Shown: piece by piece, positions 38,639 through 44,312 of the stretch
Numbering within the stretch: position 1 is the first letter of the stretch
Layout of the letters: each line of letters opens with the position of its first letter
Assembly: GCF_014764505.1 (NCBI RefSeq)
Contig: NZ_JACXWX010000027.1
Span: 1 to 64,000 of the forward strand
Reading direction: 5' to 3'
Source of the DNA: Phormidium tenue FACHB-886
Lineage (GTDB): Bacteria > Cyanobacteriota > Cyanobacteriia > Elainellales > Elainellaceae
Length of the DNA: 64,000 bases
Translations under genes and position numbers: made by a program
Notes under the pieces: generated by a model
Databases searched by the model: none
The model's input: only the letters and a program-made list of their open reading frames with translations
What the model was told of the DNA's origin: nothing

Positions 38639-38859
38639 GGCAACTCAGTCCTATAGCCCCATAGCCGCAAAGGGTAGGGTGGGCATCGCTCACAAAGTGC
38701 CATAGTCAAGGCTTTTGGGAAACGTGGGCAGTCCCCACCTTACCGAGAATCGCTATACGGGAGGTGGCGATCTAGAGCCAGGTTGCCGACGCAGGATCAT
38801 CCTTGACGGGATCGCCCCTTCGTCCATTCAGTCCATCCACTCATCTATGGAGAACAACC
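38639..38859. other. Spacer between P1 and P2
   Basis: About 220 bp without an open frame of the leader type. It contains several short GTGGG/CCCAC complementary runs, such as GTGGGCAGTCCCCAC, that can form small hairpins. No complete element could be delimited. Confidence 0.4.
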
Positions 38860-39018
38860 ATGAAACAAATTTCAACTCAAACCAACGTCAATCAATTTCT
38901 GCAACCTCTATCTGAATCGACTCAAGCAACGATTCGAGGTGGTAGTGAAGGCGGAACTGCTACCTGTACTTGCAAGAAGACCGAACCCAAGTTGCGTGAG
39001 AAGAATCCCTATCTGTAA
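38860..39018 (+). CDS. Precursor peptide P2 (CTC core)
   Basis: 52 residues. Leader MKQIS...NQFLQPLSEST ends in TIRGG. The short core has a vicinal-type CTC motif followed by many charged residues (KKTEPKLREKNPYL). TGGAGAACAACC precedes the ATG. P3 starts 10 bp after its stop, so the two are probably co-translated. Confidence 0.7.
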   Translation: MKQISTQTNVNQFLQPLSESTQATIRGGSEGGTATCTCKKTEPKLREKNPYL

Positions 39019-39028
39019 TGAGTAGACA

Positions 39029-39223
39029 ATGAAACGAATCAAACGAAAAGTAAATCTAGAGCAACTGCAATTAATTCCTGAATCTAGCGAAGAAGTTATT
39101 TGTGGGGGTCAAATTAAACTATCTGACTGCCTCATCACAAGTGATTCTTCATCAGGAACAGTAGAAGCAGGAAGAGGAGTCCCAGAAAAAGAGATCGAGG
39201 TGCATTCGTTCTCGTGGGGCTGA
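39029..39223 (+). CDS. Precursor peptide P3
   Basis: 64 residues. Leader MKRIKRKVNLEQLQLIPESS ends in VICGG. The core is acidic and Ser-rich (KLSDCLITSDSSSGTVEAG) with one Cys and an aromatic end (HSFSWG). No good ribosome-binding site is seen and the gene starts 10 bp after P2, so it probably depends on P2 translation. Confidence 0.65.
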   Translation: MKRIKRKVNLEQLQLIPESSEEVICGGQIKLSDCLITSDSSSGTVEAGRGVPEKEIEVHSFSWG

Positions 39224-39384
39224 TGAAGCTGATAGCAACCTTTATGGTTTGTCCTTTTCAGGTTTCTTTCACTTCAAATAAAGCGCGTTCACACATCTCT
39301 GCAAGAGAATTGCCCAGTTAACTTTTTGGGGTGCGATCGCCCTTGCTCAAATCAACATCTATCTATTCCCTCTGGAGAAAAATC

Positions 39385-39564
39385 ATGAAACGAATCAAAT
39401 CGAACGTCAACATTGATCAACTGTTGCAACCCCTACCTGAAACTGTTCAACAAACTGTGCGCGGAGGTGCTTCAGATTACTTTTTAGATCTTGATGGAGT
39501 TAAGGGAGAATCTACATCACGTAGTGAACCTGTTATTCCAGTAAAAATAAAACACAATATCTAG
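39385..39564 (+). CDS. Precursor peptide P4 (VKIKH tail)
   Basis: 59 residues. Leader MKRIKSNVNIDQLLQPLPET ends in TVRGG and is preceded by GGAG seven bases before the ATG. The core has no Cys and ends in VIPVKIKHNI. That ending recurs in P10 and P13 and, more loosely, in P12 and P14, defining a second core class. A HIP1-type GCGATCGC lies about 50 bp upstream. Confidence 0.72.
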   Translation: MKRIKSNVNIDQLLQPLPETVQQTVRGGASDYFLDLDGVKGESTSRSEPVIPVKIKHNI

Positions 39565-39589
39565 CACTGTAATTCACCGAGGAACAACA

Positions 39590-39760
39590 ATGAAACGGAT
39601 TGACGTTACAACCAAAATCAGCAACGAACTATCCTTGAATCTCGTCTCTGCAACTGCATTGCAAGACCTTTCAGATGCTGAGAGCCAAACCATTCAAGGT
39701 GGTTGGTTACTACTACCAGCGGTTCAAGGAGCGAGGGAGGCGGCTCGTAGACATTCCTGA
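39590..39760 (+). CDS. Precursor peptide P5 (LSDAESQ leader)
   Basis: 56 residues. The leader differs from P1-P4: it ends LQDLSDAESQTIQGG, resembling other cyanobacterial double-glycine leaders. The core is short and starts hydrophobic (WLLLPAVQGA), then turns basic (REAARRHS). GAGGA precedes the ATG. It has no Cys. Confidence 0.62.
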   Translation: MKRIDVTTKISNELSLNLVSATALQDLSDAESQTIQGGWLLLPAVQGAREAARRHS

Positions 39761-39791
39761 ATTCCACGAAGTTTAGCTAAAGGAGAATCAA

Positions 39792-39956
39792 ATGAAAACG
39801 AATGAGTCTGCAAAAACATCGATTCAGTCAACAAACAATTCACTCTGGTCAACACTTTCAGATGCTGAAAGCCAAGCTATCAAAGCGGGTGAATTCTGTC
39901 ATGGAGTGACTGTTTTAGCCTGGGCACGAGTCGATGGGGCTAGCCCGCTGCGTTAG
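39792..39956 (+). CDS. Precursor peptide P6 (AG cut site)
   Basis: 54 residues. The leader shares LSDAESQ with P5, but the expected double glycine is AIKAG, so the cut site would be Ala-Gly. The core (EFCHGVTVLAWARVDGASPLR) has one Cys. AAAGGAG precedes the ATG by six bases. An AG site is known to be tolerated by some C39 peptidases; processing here is unproven. Confidence 0.55.
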   Translation: MKTNESAKTSIQSTNNSLWSTLSDAESQAIKAGEFCHGVTVLAWARVDGASPLR

Positions 39957-40063
39957 GCACTCTAGCTTTGAAGAAACACCTTGAACATTCGAGACATAAT
40001 TCTAATTTGCTCAATGTTCACAACTCAAACAGTTCTAAATTCCTACCAAGAGGTTATCTAATC

Positions 40064-40270
40064 ATGTTGAATCTGTTCAATTCTCAAGTCAAGTCTGTCA
40101 ATCAAGTTGAATTGGCTCAATCATCGGTTCAATCATCTGATCGTCTTTGGTCTGATTTATCTGCCAATGAGTCTTCATCCTTTACAGGAGGTGGTGGCAG
40201 AAAACTGCCGCCGGGTTGCCGACGTATGCTCTTTGGCGGAACCGTTTGTAGAGAACCCGGAGTTGATTAA
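40064..40270 (+). CDS. Precursor peptide P7 (CX9C, GVD end)
   Basis: 68 residues from the ATG at 40064; the open frame extends upstream without support. Leader MLNLFNSQVK...LWSDLSANESSS ends in FTGG. The core has CRRMLFGGTVC and ends in GVD. P8 and P9 are tandem paralogues that keep leader and GVD end but differ in between. An AGAGG lies about ten bases upstream of the start. Confidence 0.72.
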   Translation: MLNLFNSQVKSVNQVELAQSSVQSSDRLWSDLSANESSSFTGGGGRKLPPGCRRMLFGGTVCREPGVD

Positions 40271-40334
40271 GCGTCGAAATCTACGAGTTCAAAATGATAG
40301 TTACAGTTCTAAATTCCTACGAGGTTAGCAAGTC

Positions 40335-40538
40335 ATGTTGAATCTGTTCAATTCTCAAGTCAAGTCTGCAAATCAAGTCGAATTGGCTCAATCATCGGTT
40401 CAATCACCCGATCGTCTTTGGACTGATTTATCCGCCAATGAGTCTTCATCTTATACAGGAGGTGCCACTTTTAAGCGGTGCCGACGCGCGCCCGGGGGCT
40501 GGACGATTTGCACAAGACGGGAACCGGGTGTTGATTAA
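40335..40538 (+). CDS. Precursor peptide P8 (CX9C, GVD end)
   Basis: 67 residues, the second of three tandem paralogues. The leader is almost identical to P7 and ends in YTGG. The core has CRRAPGGWTIC and ends in EPGVD. It is strongly basic through Arg and Lys. The spacer to P7 repeats GTTCTAAATTCCTAC, so the whole cassette, not just the gene, was duplicated. Confidence 0.72.
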   Translation: MLNLFNSQVKSANQVELAQSSVQSPDRLWTDLSANESSSYTGGATFKRCRRAPGGWTICTRREPGVD

Positions 40539-40602
40539 TCATTTAGGTTCACGAGATCAGAATGATGGTTACAGTTCTAAATTCCTACAAGGTTATCTAA
40601 TC

Positions 40603-40785
40603 GTGTTCAATCTGTTCAATTCTCGCGTTCAGTCTGCCAATCAAGTCGAATTGACTCAATCATCCGATCGTCTTTGGACTGATTTATCCGCCAATGAGTC
40701 TGCATCTTACACAGGAGGCGGGAAAACGAAGTGTCATTGGAGGCGTGATGGAACGCTTGTTTGCAAGTTAGGTGGTGTTGATTAA
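40603..40785 (+). CDS. Precursor peptide P9 (CX9C, GVD end)
   Basis: 60 residues from a GTG at 40603, placed exactly where P7 and P8 have ATG. The leader lacks four residues relative to P8 and ends in YTGGG. The core has CHWRRDGTLVC and ends in GGVD. It is third of the tandem set. The 12-bp hairpin at 40819-40853 follows. Confidence 0.7.
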   Translation: MFNLFNSRVQSANQVELTQSSDRLWTDLSANESASYTGGGKTKCHWRRDGTLVCKLGGVD

Positions 40786-40818
40786 TTGTCTAAGTTTATG
40801 GTTCAAAAAATCTAAACG

Positions 40819-40853
40819 ATTCCCCGGAAGTTGGCTTAACTCTTCCGGGGAAT
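40819..40853 (+). terminator. Hairpin between P9 and P10
   Basis: ATTCCCCGGAAG pairs perfectly with CTTCCGGGGAAT across an 11-base loop. There is no T-run after it, so it may be an RNA-processing or partial-termination site dividing the peptide genes into two expression blocks. Confidence 0.5.
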
Positions 40854-40910
40854 GCAGCAGAATCGCCCAATTTCGACTCAACCTCGATCCCATTCCAATG
40901 GAGAAAAATC

Positions 40911-41078
40911 ATGAAACCAATCAAATCGAATACCAATCCGAACGACCTGAACACCAACCTGAACCCACTGGTGCAACCTTTAACTGAAACTGCTCAGGAA
41001 ACCATTTGTGGAGGTGCAGCAGCAGCGTCTGGTGGGAGTGGGCTTGTAGTCCCAGTCAAAATAAAACACGGTGTTTGA
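40911..41078 (+). CDS. Precursor peptide P10 (VKIKH tail)
   Basis: 55 residues. Leader MKPIKSNTNPNDL...LVQPLTETAQE ends in TICGG; an extra NLN repeat lengthens its middle. The core is Ala/Gly/Ser-rich and ends in VVPVKIKHGV, almost the same as P4 and P13. GGAG lies seven bases before the ATG. Confidence 0.7.
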   Translation: MKPIKSNTNPNDLNTNLNPLVQPLTETAQETICGGAAAASGGSGLVVPVKIKHGV

Positions 41079-41182
41079 ACCCACTTACGTTCTTCACGTT
41101 AAGGAAAACGCGATCGCCCATTCAATTTTTTGAGGAGCGATCGTCCAACTTAACTCAACCCCTACTCAATTGAAGAATCATC

Positions 41183-41401
41183 ATGAAACGAATCGAACCA
41201 AAAGAAAAATTGAAGCGACTGTTCCAAACTATGACCGAATCAACTGAGGAGACTATCCGTGGCAGTGGTCGCCCTGCGAGTGGTGGTGGAGACTGTCCTC
41301 CTATCTTTGACATTGTTGATTCAGTCGCTGGGGCAGGTTCTGGAACTACGGCGGCTATCAAAGTGAGGCGCTCTGGAGTGTCGGACGGGGGTAATCCCTA
41401 G
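41183..41401 (+). CDS. Precursor peptide P11 (GS cut site)
   Basis: 72 residues. Leader MKRIEPKEKLKRLFQTMTES ends in TIRGSG, so the usual double glycine is Gly-Ser. The core is Gly/Ser-rich with one Cys (GGGDCPPIFDIVDSVAGAG) and a tail (AAIKVRRSGV) weakly like the VKIKH tail of P4. The altered cut site may reduce export. Confidence 0.6.
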   Translation: MKRIEPKEKLKRLFQTMTESTEETIRGSGRPASGGGDCPPIFDIVDSVAGAGSGTTAAIKVRRSGVSDGGNP

Positions 41402-41508
41402 TAGACATAGCACTGTTGCACCTTTTGTTAGGGCATCGTTCTTCCATTCTTTGAGCAGCGCTCGCCCGATTTCAAGTCAACCCCTACCCCATTCCAATGG
41501 AGAGCATT

Positions 41509-41697
41509 ATGAAACGCAGTAAATCCGAAGTCAACATCAACCCACTGCTACACGATCTGCCTGAAACGACTCAGCAATTTATTCGCGGCGGCACTTCTAT
41601 TGAAGCTAATGAAGGAAATTCTACTGAGACCGCTCAGACTCCTGTAATTGGTGGTCATGGCTACATCAAAATTAAAAAGTTGGATTCTGGCGGCTGA
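41509..41697 (+). CDS. Precursor peptide P12 (GYIKIK tail)
   Basis: 62 residues from the ATG at 41509. Leader MKRSKSEVNINPLLHDLPET ends in FIRGG. The core is Thr/Glu/Asn-rich, has no Cys and ends PVIGGHGYIKIKKLDSGG. The same tail, slightly changed, survives as an orphan at 42110-42169. TGGAGAGCATT precedes the start. Confidence 0.7.
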   Translation: MKRSKSEVNINPLLHDLPETTQQFIRGGTSIEANEGNSTETAQTPVIGGHGYIKIKKLDSGG

Positions 41698-41814
41698 TTA
41701 GTTTGGTTAATTTTTCAATGGCTAGTTCAGAAAAACGCGATCGCTCCTTCAACCTTCTGGGATGCGATCGCTCTTTCTCCCGTCCAACTCATCCAAATCC
41801 AATAGAAGAAAACC

Positions 41815-42081
41815 ATGAAACAGGTCAAATCGAACACCAACATTAACCAACTGCTGCAACCCTTACCTGAAACTGCTCAGGAAGTCATTTGTGGAGGTGG
41901 CAGTACATCCATTGCTGTTAGTAACTTAGAGGGTACGTCAGGAGGCACTGAGTTTGTAGCACCAGTAAAAATAGAACATGGGGTAGATGGAACTCGTACT
42001 CCAATAAAAACGTTTTTTTGCCCAAGTCGCCGACAATCAGTCGCAACATCTAACGCCTTCAACAGCCTCGTACTCCAATAA
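41815..42081 (+). CDS. Precursor peptide P13 (VKIEHG, extended by rearrangement)
   Basis: 88 residues, the longest of the set. Leader MKQVKSNTNINQLLQPLPET ends in VICGG. The core reaches VAPVKIEHGV, where P10 stops. Here it runs on into 33-bp repeat DNA (41993-42025 and 42067-42099), giving an unrelated end with one Cys. This looks like fusion of a P10-type gene with rearranged sequence. Confidence 0.65.
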   Translation: MKQVKSNTNINQLLQPLPETAQEVICGGGSTSIAVSNLEGTSGGTEFVAPVKIEHGVDGTRTPIKTFFCPSRRQSVATSNAFNSLVLQ

Positions 42082-42099
42082 AAACGTTTCTTTGCCCAA
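41993..42099. repeat. 33-bp direct repeats flanking 41 bp
   Basis: CTCGTACTCCAATAAAAACG followed by TTTTTTTGCCCAA at 41993-42025 recurs at 42067-42099 with one difference. The first copy lies inside P13 and the second before the orphan tail of a P12-like peptide, consistent with insertion or recombination between cassettes. Confidence 0.75.
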
Positions 42100-42109
42100 A
42101 CACACACAA

Positions 42110-42169
42110 CCTGTTCTAGTTGGTGGTCATGGCTACATCAAAATTAAGGAGTTGAATTCTGGTGACTGA
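42110..42169 (+). pseudogene. Orphan P12-like precursor tail
   Basis: Twenty codons, PVLVGGHGYIKIKELNSGD plus stop, match the end of P12 at all but a few positions. No leader precedes them. This is the remainder of another precursor gene whose front was lost in the rearrangement marked by the 33-bp repeats. Confidence 0.7.
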
Positions 42170-42239
42170 TTAGTTGAGTAAACACAACAAACCTGTCGAT
42201 CGCTCTTCAACTCCTACCTTATTCAAATGGAGAAACACA

Positions 42240-42431
42240 ATGAAACAGATTAAAACTCAACCAAACATCAATTCACTGCTACAAGATTTGCCCGAATCAA
42301 CTCAGCAAGTTATTCGGGGTGGCAGTGACGGAAGTGTGAGATTTTTGAAGTCGTCGCTGAGCAGCAGTGTTGGATCAATCTCTGGTGGAACCCATTACAC
42401 TGGATATGTTAAGGTTTCCGAACATGGTTAA
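42240..42431 (+). CDS. Precursor peptide P14 (GYVKVSEHG tail)
   Basis: 63 residues from the ATG at 42240; the open frame extends upstream to 42174 but the ATG with ATGGAGAAACACA before it fits the other genes. Leader MKQIKTQPNINSLLQDLPES ends in VIRGG. The core is Ser/Gly-rich, has no Cys and ends in TGYVKVSEHG, a variant of the VKIKHG tail. Confidence 0.7.
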   Translation: MKQIKTQPNINSLLQDLPESTQQVIRGGSDGSVRFLKSSLSSSVGSISGGTHYTGYVKVSEHG

Positions 42432-42553
42432 TCTTAACTGCTCAAAGAATTGTCGGAGTAATTAGTAGAAAGTAGCGCGATCAAACTCCGAAAAATTGAA
42501 GGAACGATCGCGCAATCTTGAATTTAGTCAAACCAGTTTGAAGGAGAAAAACA

Positions 42554-42694
42554 ATGGATCAGATCAAATCGAGAGTCATCATCAATCAACTTTTGCAACC
42601 CATATCTGAAGATGCCCAACAAGCGGTGAGGGGCGGTGTTCGCTATAGTCAGGTTCAACCAGAATACAAATATGTTTCTATTAGGAGATATTAG
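42554..42694 (+). CDS. Precursor peptide P15
   Basis: 46 residues, the shortest. Leader MDQIKSRVIINQLLQPISED ends in AVRGG. The core, VRYSQVQPEYKYVSIRRY, is Tyr/Arg-rich with no Cys and fits neither core class. AAGGAG lies seven bases before the ATG. Confidence 0.68.
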   Translation: MDQIKSRVIINQLLQPISEDAQQAVRGGVRYSQVQPEYKYVSIRRY

Positions 42695-42739
42695 GAAATA
42701 GCTATGCCACAACGTCATTTCATCACTCGGAGAAGCAAA

Positions 42740-42931
42740 ATGAACGGCTCTAACGATCGCCTTCCCCGACCCAAATACGTCGAATTGCCAGACGAATTAG
42801 CTGCCCATCTCTGCGGTGGCACTATTCCTGAAGTTCATAAAGTTCCCGATATCACCCTAAAACGAGGGGTGTTCAGCCTCAATTATTTTGATAGTAAATT
42901 ATTAACAGCGGTTGATTTCAAGGATGAATAA
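42740..42931 (+). CDS. Precursor peptide P16, overlapping hlyD
   Basis: 63 residues from the ATG at 42740 (GGAG seven bases upstream); a start at 42704 would add 12 residues. The leader is divergent (YVELPDELAAHLCGG) but ends in a double glycine. The core (TIPEVHKVPDITLKRGVFSL and on) has no Cys. Its end overlaps the HlyD start by 8 bp, which couples peptide and exporter translation. Confidence 0.6.
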   Translation: MNGSNDRLPRPKYVELPDELAAHLCGGTIPEVHKVPDITLKRGVFSLNYFDSKLLTAVDFKDE

Positions 42932-44294
42932 ACTATCATTTAATCTTCTAGATGACGTTAAAGATTCCAATGCCTTCCTCAACCCAGACAGCCTTTCTTC
43001 AGTTCAGGCAAACGAGTTTTTGCCGCCTGTAGGACGATGGACAACCTTTGGAGGTCTTGCAATGTTGGCTATCTTTGGGGGAACGATCGCGCTTGCTGCT
43101 GTGTTGAAATATCCAACGACGGTTGAATCTACAGCAACCATTCGTCCTGTCGGAGATTTGCGAACTGTTCAGGCAGTTACCACTGGTAAAGTCGATCGAA
43201 TTGAGGTGAAACTGCATCAAGTGGTACAACAAGGGCAGACGATCGCCTACCTGGATGACTCTCGCCTACAAACGCAAAAGCGGCAACTTCAAAGTAGTAT
43301 TGAGCAAACTCAGCAGCAACTTGTTCAAGTCGATGCTCAAATTCAGTCGGTACAAACTCAAATTACCGCAGAGGTTCAGGCACTTCAGCGAGGAATTGCT
43401 GCTGGAGAAGGAGAACTGCGCTTAAGTCAACGCCGACACCAGGAACAGCAAACAACCACACAGGCAGAAGCACGAGAAGCACAAGCCGCCGTCAAACTGG
43501 CTCAGGAAGAGTTAACTCGATATCAAACTCTGGCTAATACAGGAGCCGTGAGTCAATCTCAAATAGGTGAGAAAACTGCTTCTCTGGAAGTTGCCCTTGC
43601 CCGCCTGCAACGTACCCAGGCTGCGCTCAATCCCAGTGCAGCACAAGTAGAAATTGCAACAGAAAAGGTGGAACAAGAACGGGCGAGAGGGGCAGCAACG
43701 CTGGCTACTATGCAGAAAGAACAGGAAGCCCTGATTCAGCAGCGAGTGAAGTTGGAAAATGAATCGACTCGCGATCGTCAGGAACTTCAACAGCTTGAAA
43801 CTGATGCAACGCGCACCACAATTCGATCGCCGATCGCGGGCACCATTCAACAGTTAAATCTCCGCAGCACCGAACAGCTAGTACAGCCTGGTGATCTCAT
43901 CGCTCAGATTGCTCCTGGTCAGGTTCCTTTAGTGGTGAAAGCCTACGTGCCAACTCAGGAAATTGGTTGGGTGGAAGTTGGTCAATCTGTGACCATGAAG
44001 GTGTCAGGATGTCCTTATCCTGATTATGGAACACTGGCAGGTGAGGTGATCACCGTCTCGCCGGATGCAGGATCACTCGCCTCAACCGCAAATTCCTCTC
44101 AACCAGATTCTCCTAAGCCGCTGTCACAGTCCTACTACGAAGTCACCATTCAACCTCACGCTCAATTTGTTGGCTCAAATCATTCCTTATGCCATCTTCA
44201 AACTGGTATGGATGGCGTTGCCAATATTGTTACCCGTACCGAGACGGTGTTGGTTTTTTTAATGAGAAAAGCAAGGCTACTGGTTGGAGTTTAA
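42924..44294 (+). CDS. HlyD-type adaptor of the peptide exporter
   Basis: 456 residues from the ATG at 42924; a TTG at 42912 is an alternative. One membrane helix (GLAMLAIFGGTIALAAVL) follows a short cytoplasmic start. The lipoyl half-motifs (VQAVTTGKVDRIEVKLHQVV and TTIRSPIAGTIQQLNL) flank a long coiled coil (residues about 110-295, Gln/Glu/Ala-rich). A beta-barrel end follows. It bridges the inner-membrane ABC exporter to an outer-membrane pore. It is 18 bp from the exporter gene and overlaps P16, so all are one operon. Confidence 0.9.
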   Translation: MNKLSFNLLDDVKDSNAFLNPDSLSSVQANEFLPPVGRWTTFGGLAMLAIFGGTIALAAVLKYPTTVESTATIRPVGDLRTVQAVTTGKVDRIEVKLHQVVQQGQTIAYLDDSRLQTQKRQLQSSIEQTQQQLVQVDAQIQSVQTQITAEVQALQRGIAAGEGELRLSQRRHQEQQTTTQAEAREAQAAVKLAQEELTRYQTLANTGAVSQSQIGEKTASLEVALARLQRTQAALNPSAAQVEIATEKVEQERARGAATLATMQKEQEALIQQRVKLENESTRDRQELQQLETDATRTTIRSPIAGTIQQLNLRSTEQLVQPGDLIAQIAPGQVPLVVKAYVPTQEIGWVEVGQSVTMKVSGCPYPDYGTLAGEVITVSPDAGSLASTANSSQPDSPKPLSQSYYEVTIQPHAQFVGSNHSLCHLQTGMDGVANIVTRTETVLVFLMRKARLLVGV

Positions 44295-44312
44295 AAGTTA
44301 AATGAAAGTTAA

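Noticed and set aside
40772-40987. 71-codon frame overlapping P9 and P10
   Set aside because: It reads across a hairpin and the P10 start in another frame and lacks a leader; P10 itself has the leader and a ribosome site.
38459-42931. Lanthipeptide, lasso or cyanobactin cluster
   Set aside because: No LanM/LanC, lasso cyclase or PatA/PatG-type protein is encoded nearby, and the cores lack the expected Ser/Thr/Cys pattern or recognition sequences.
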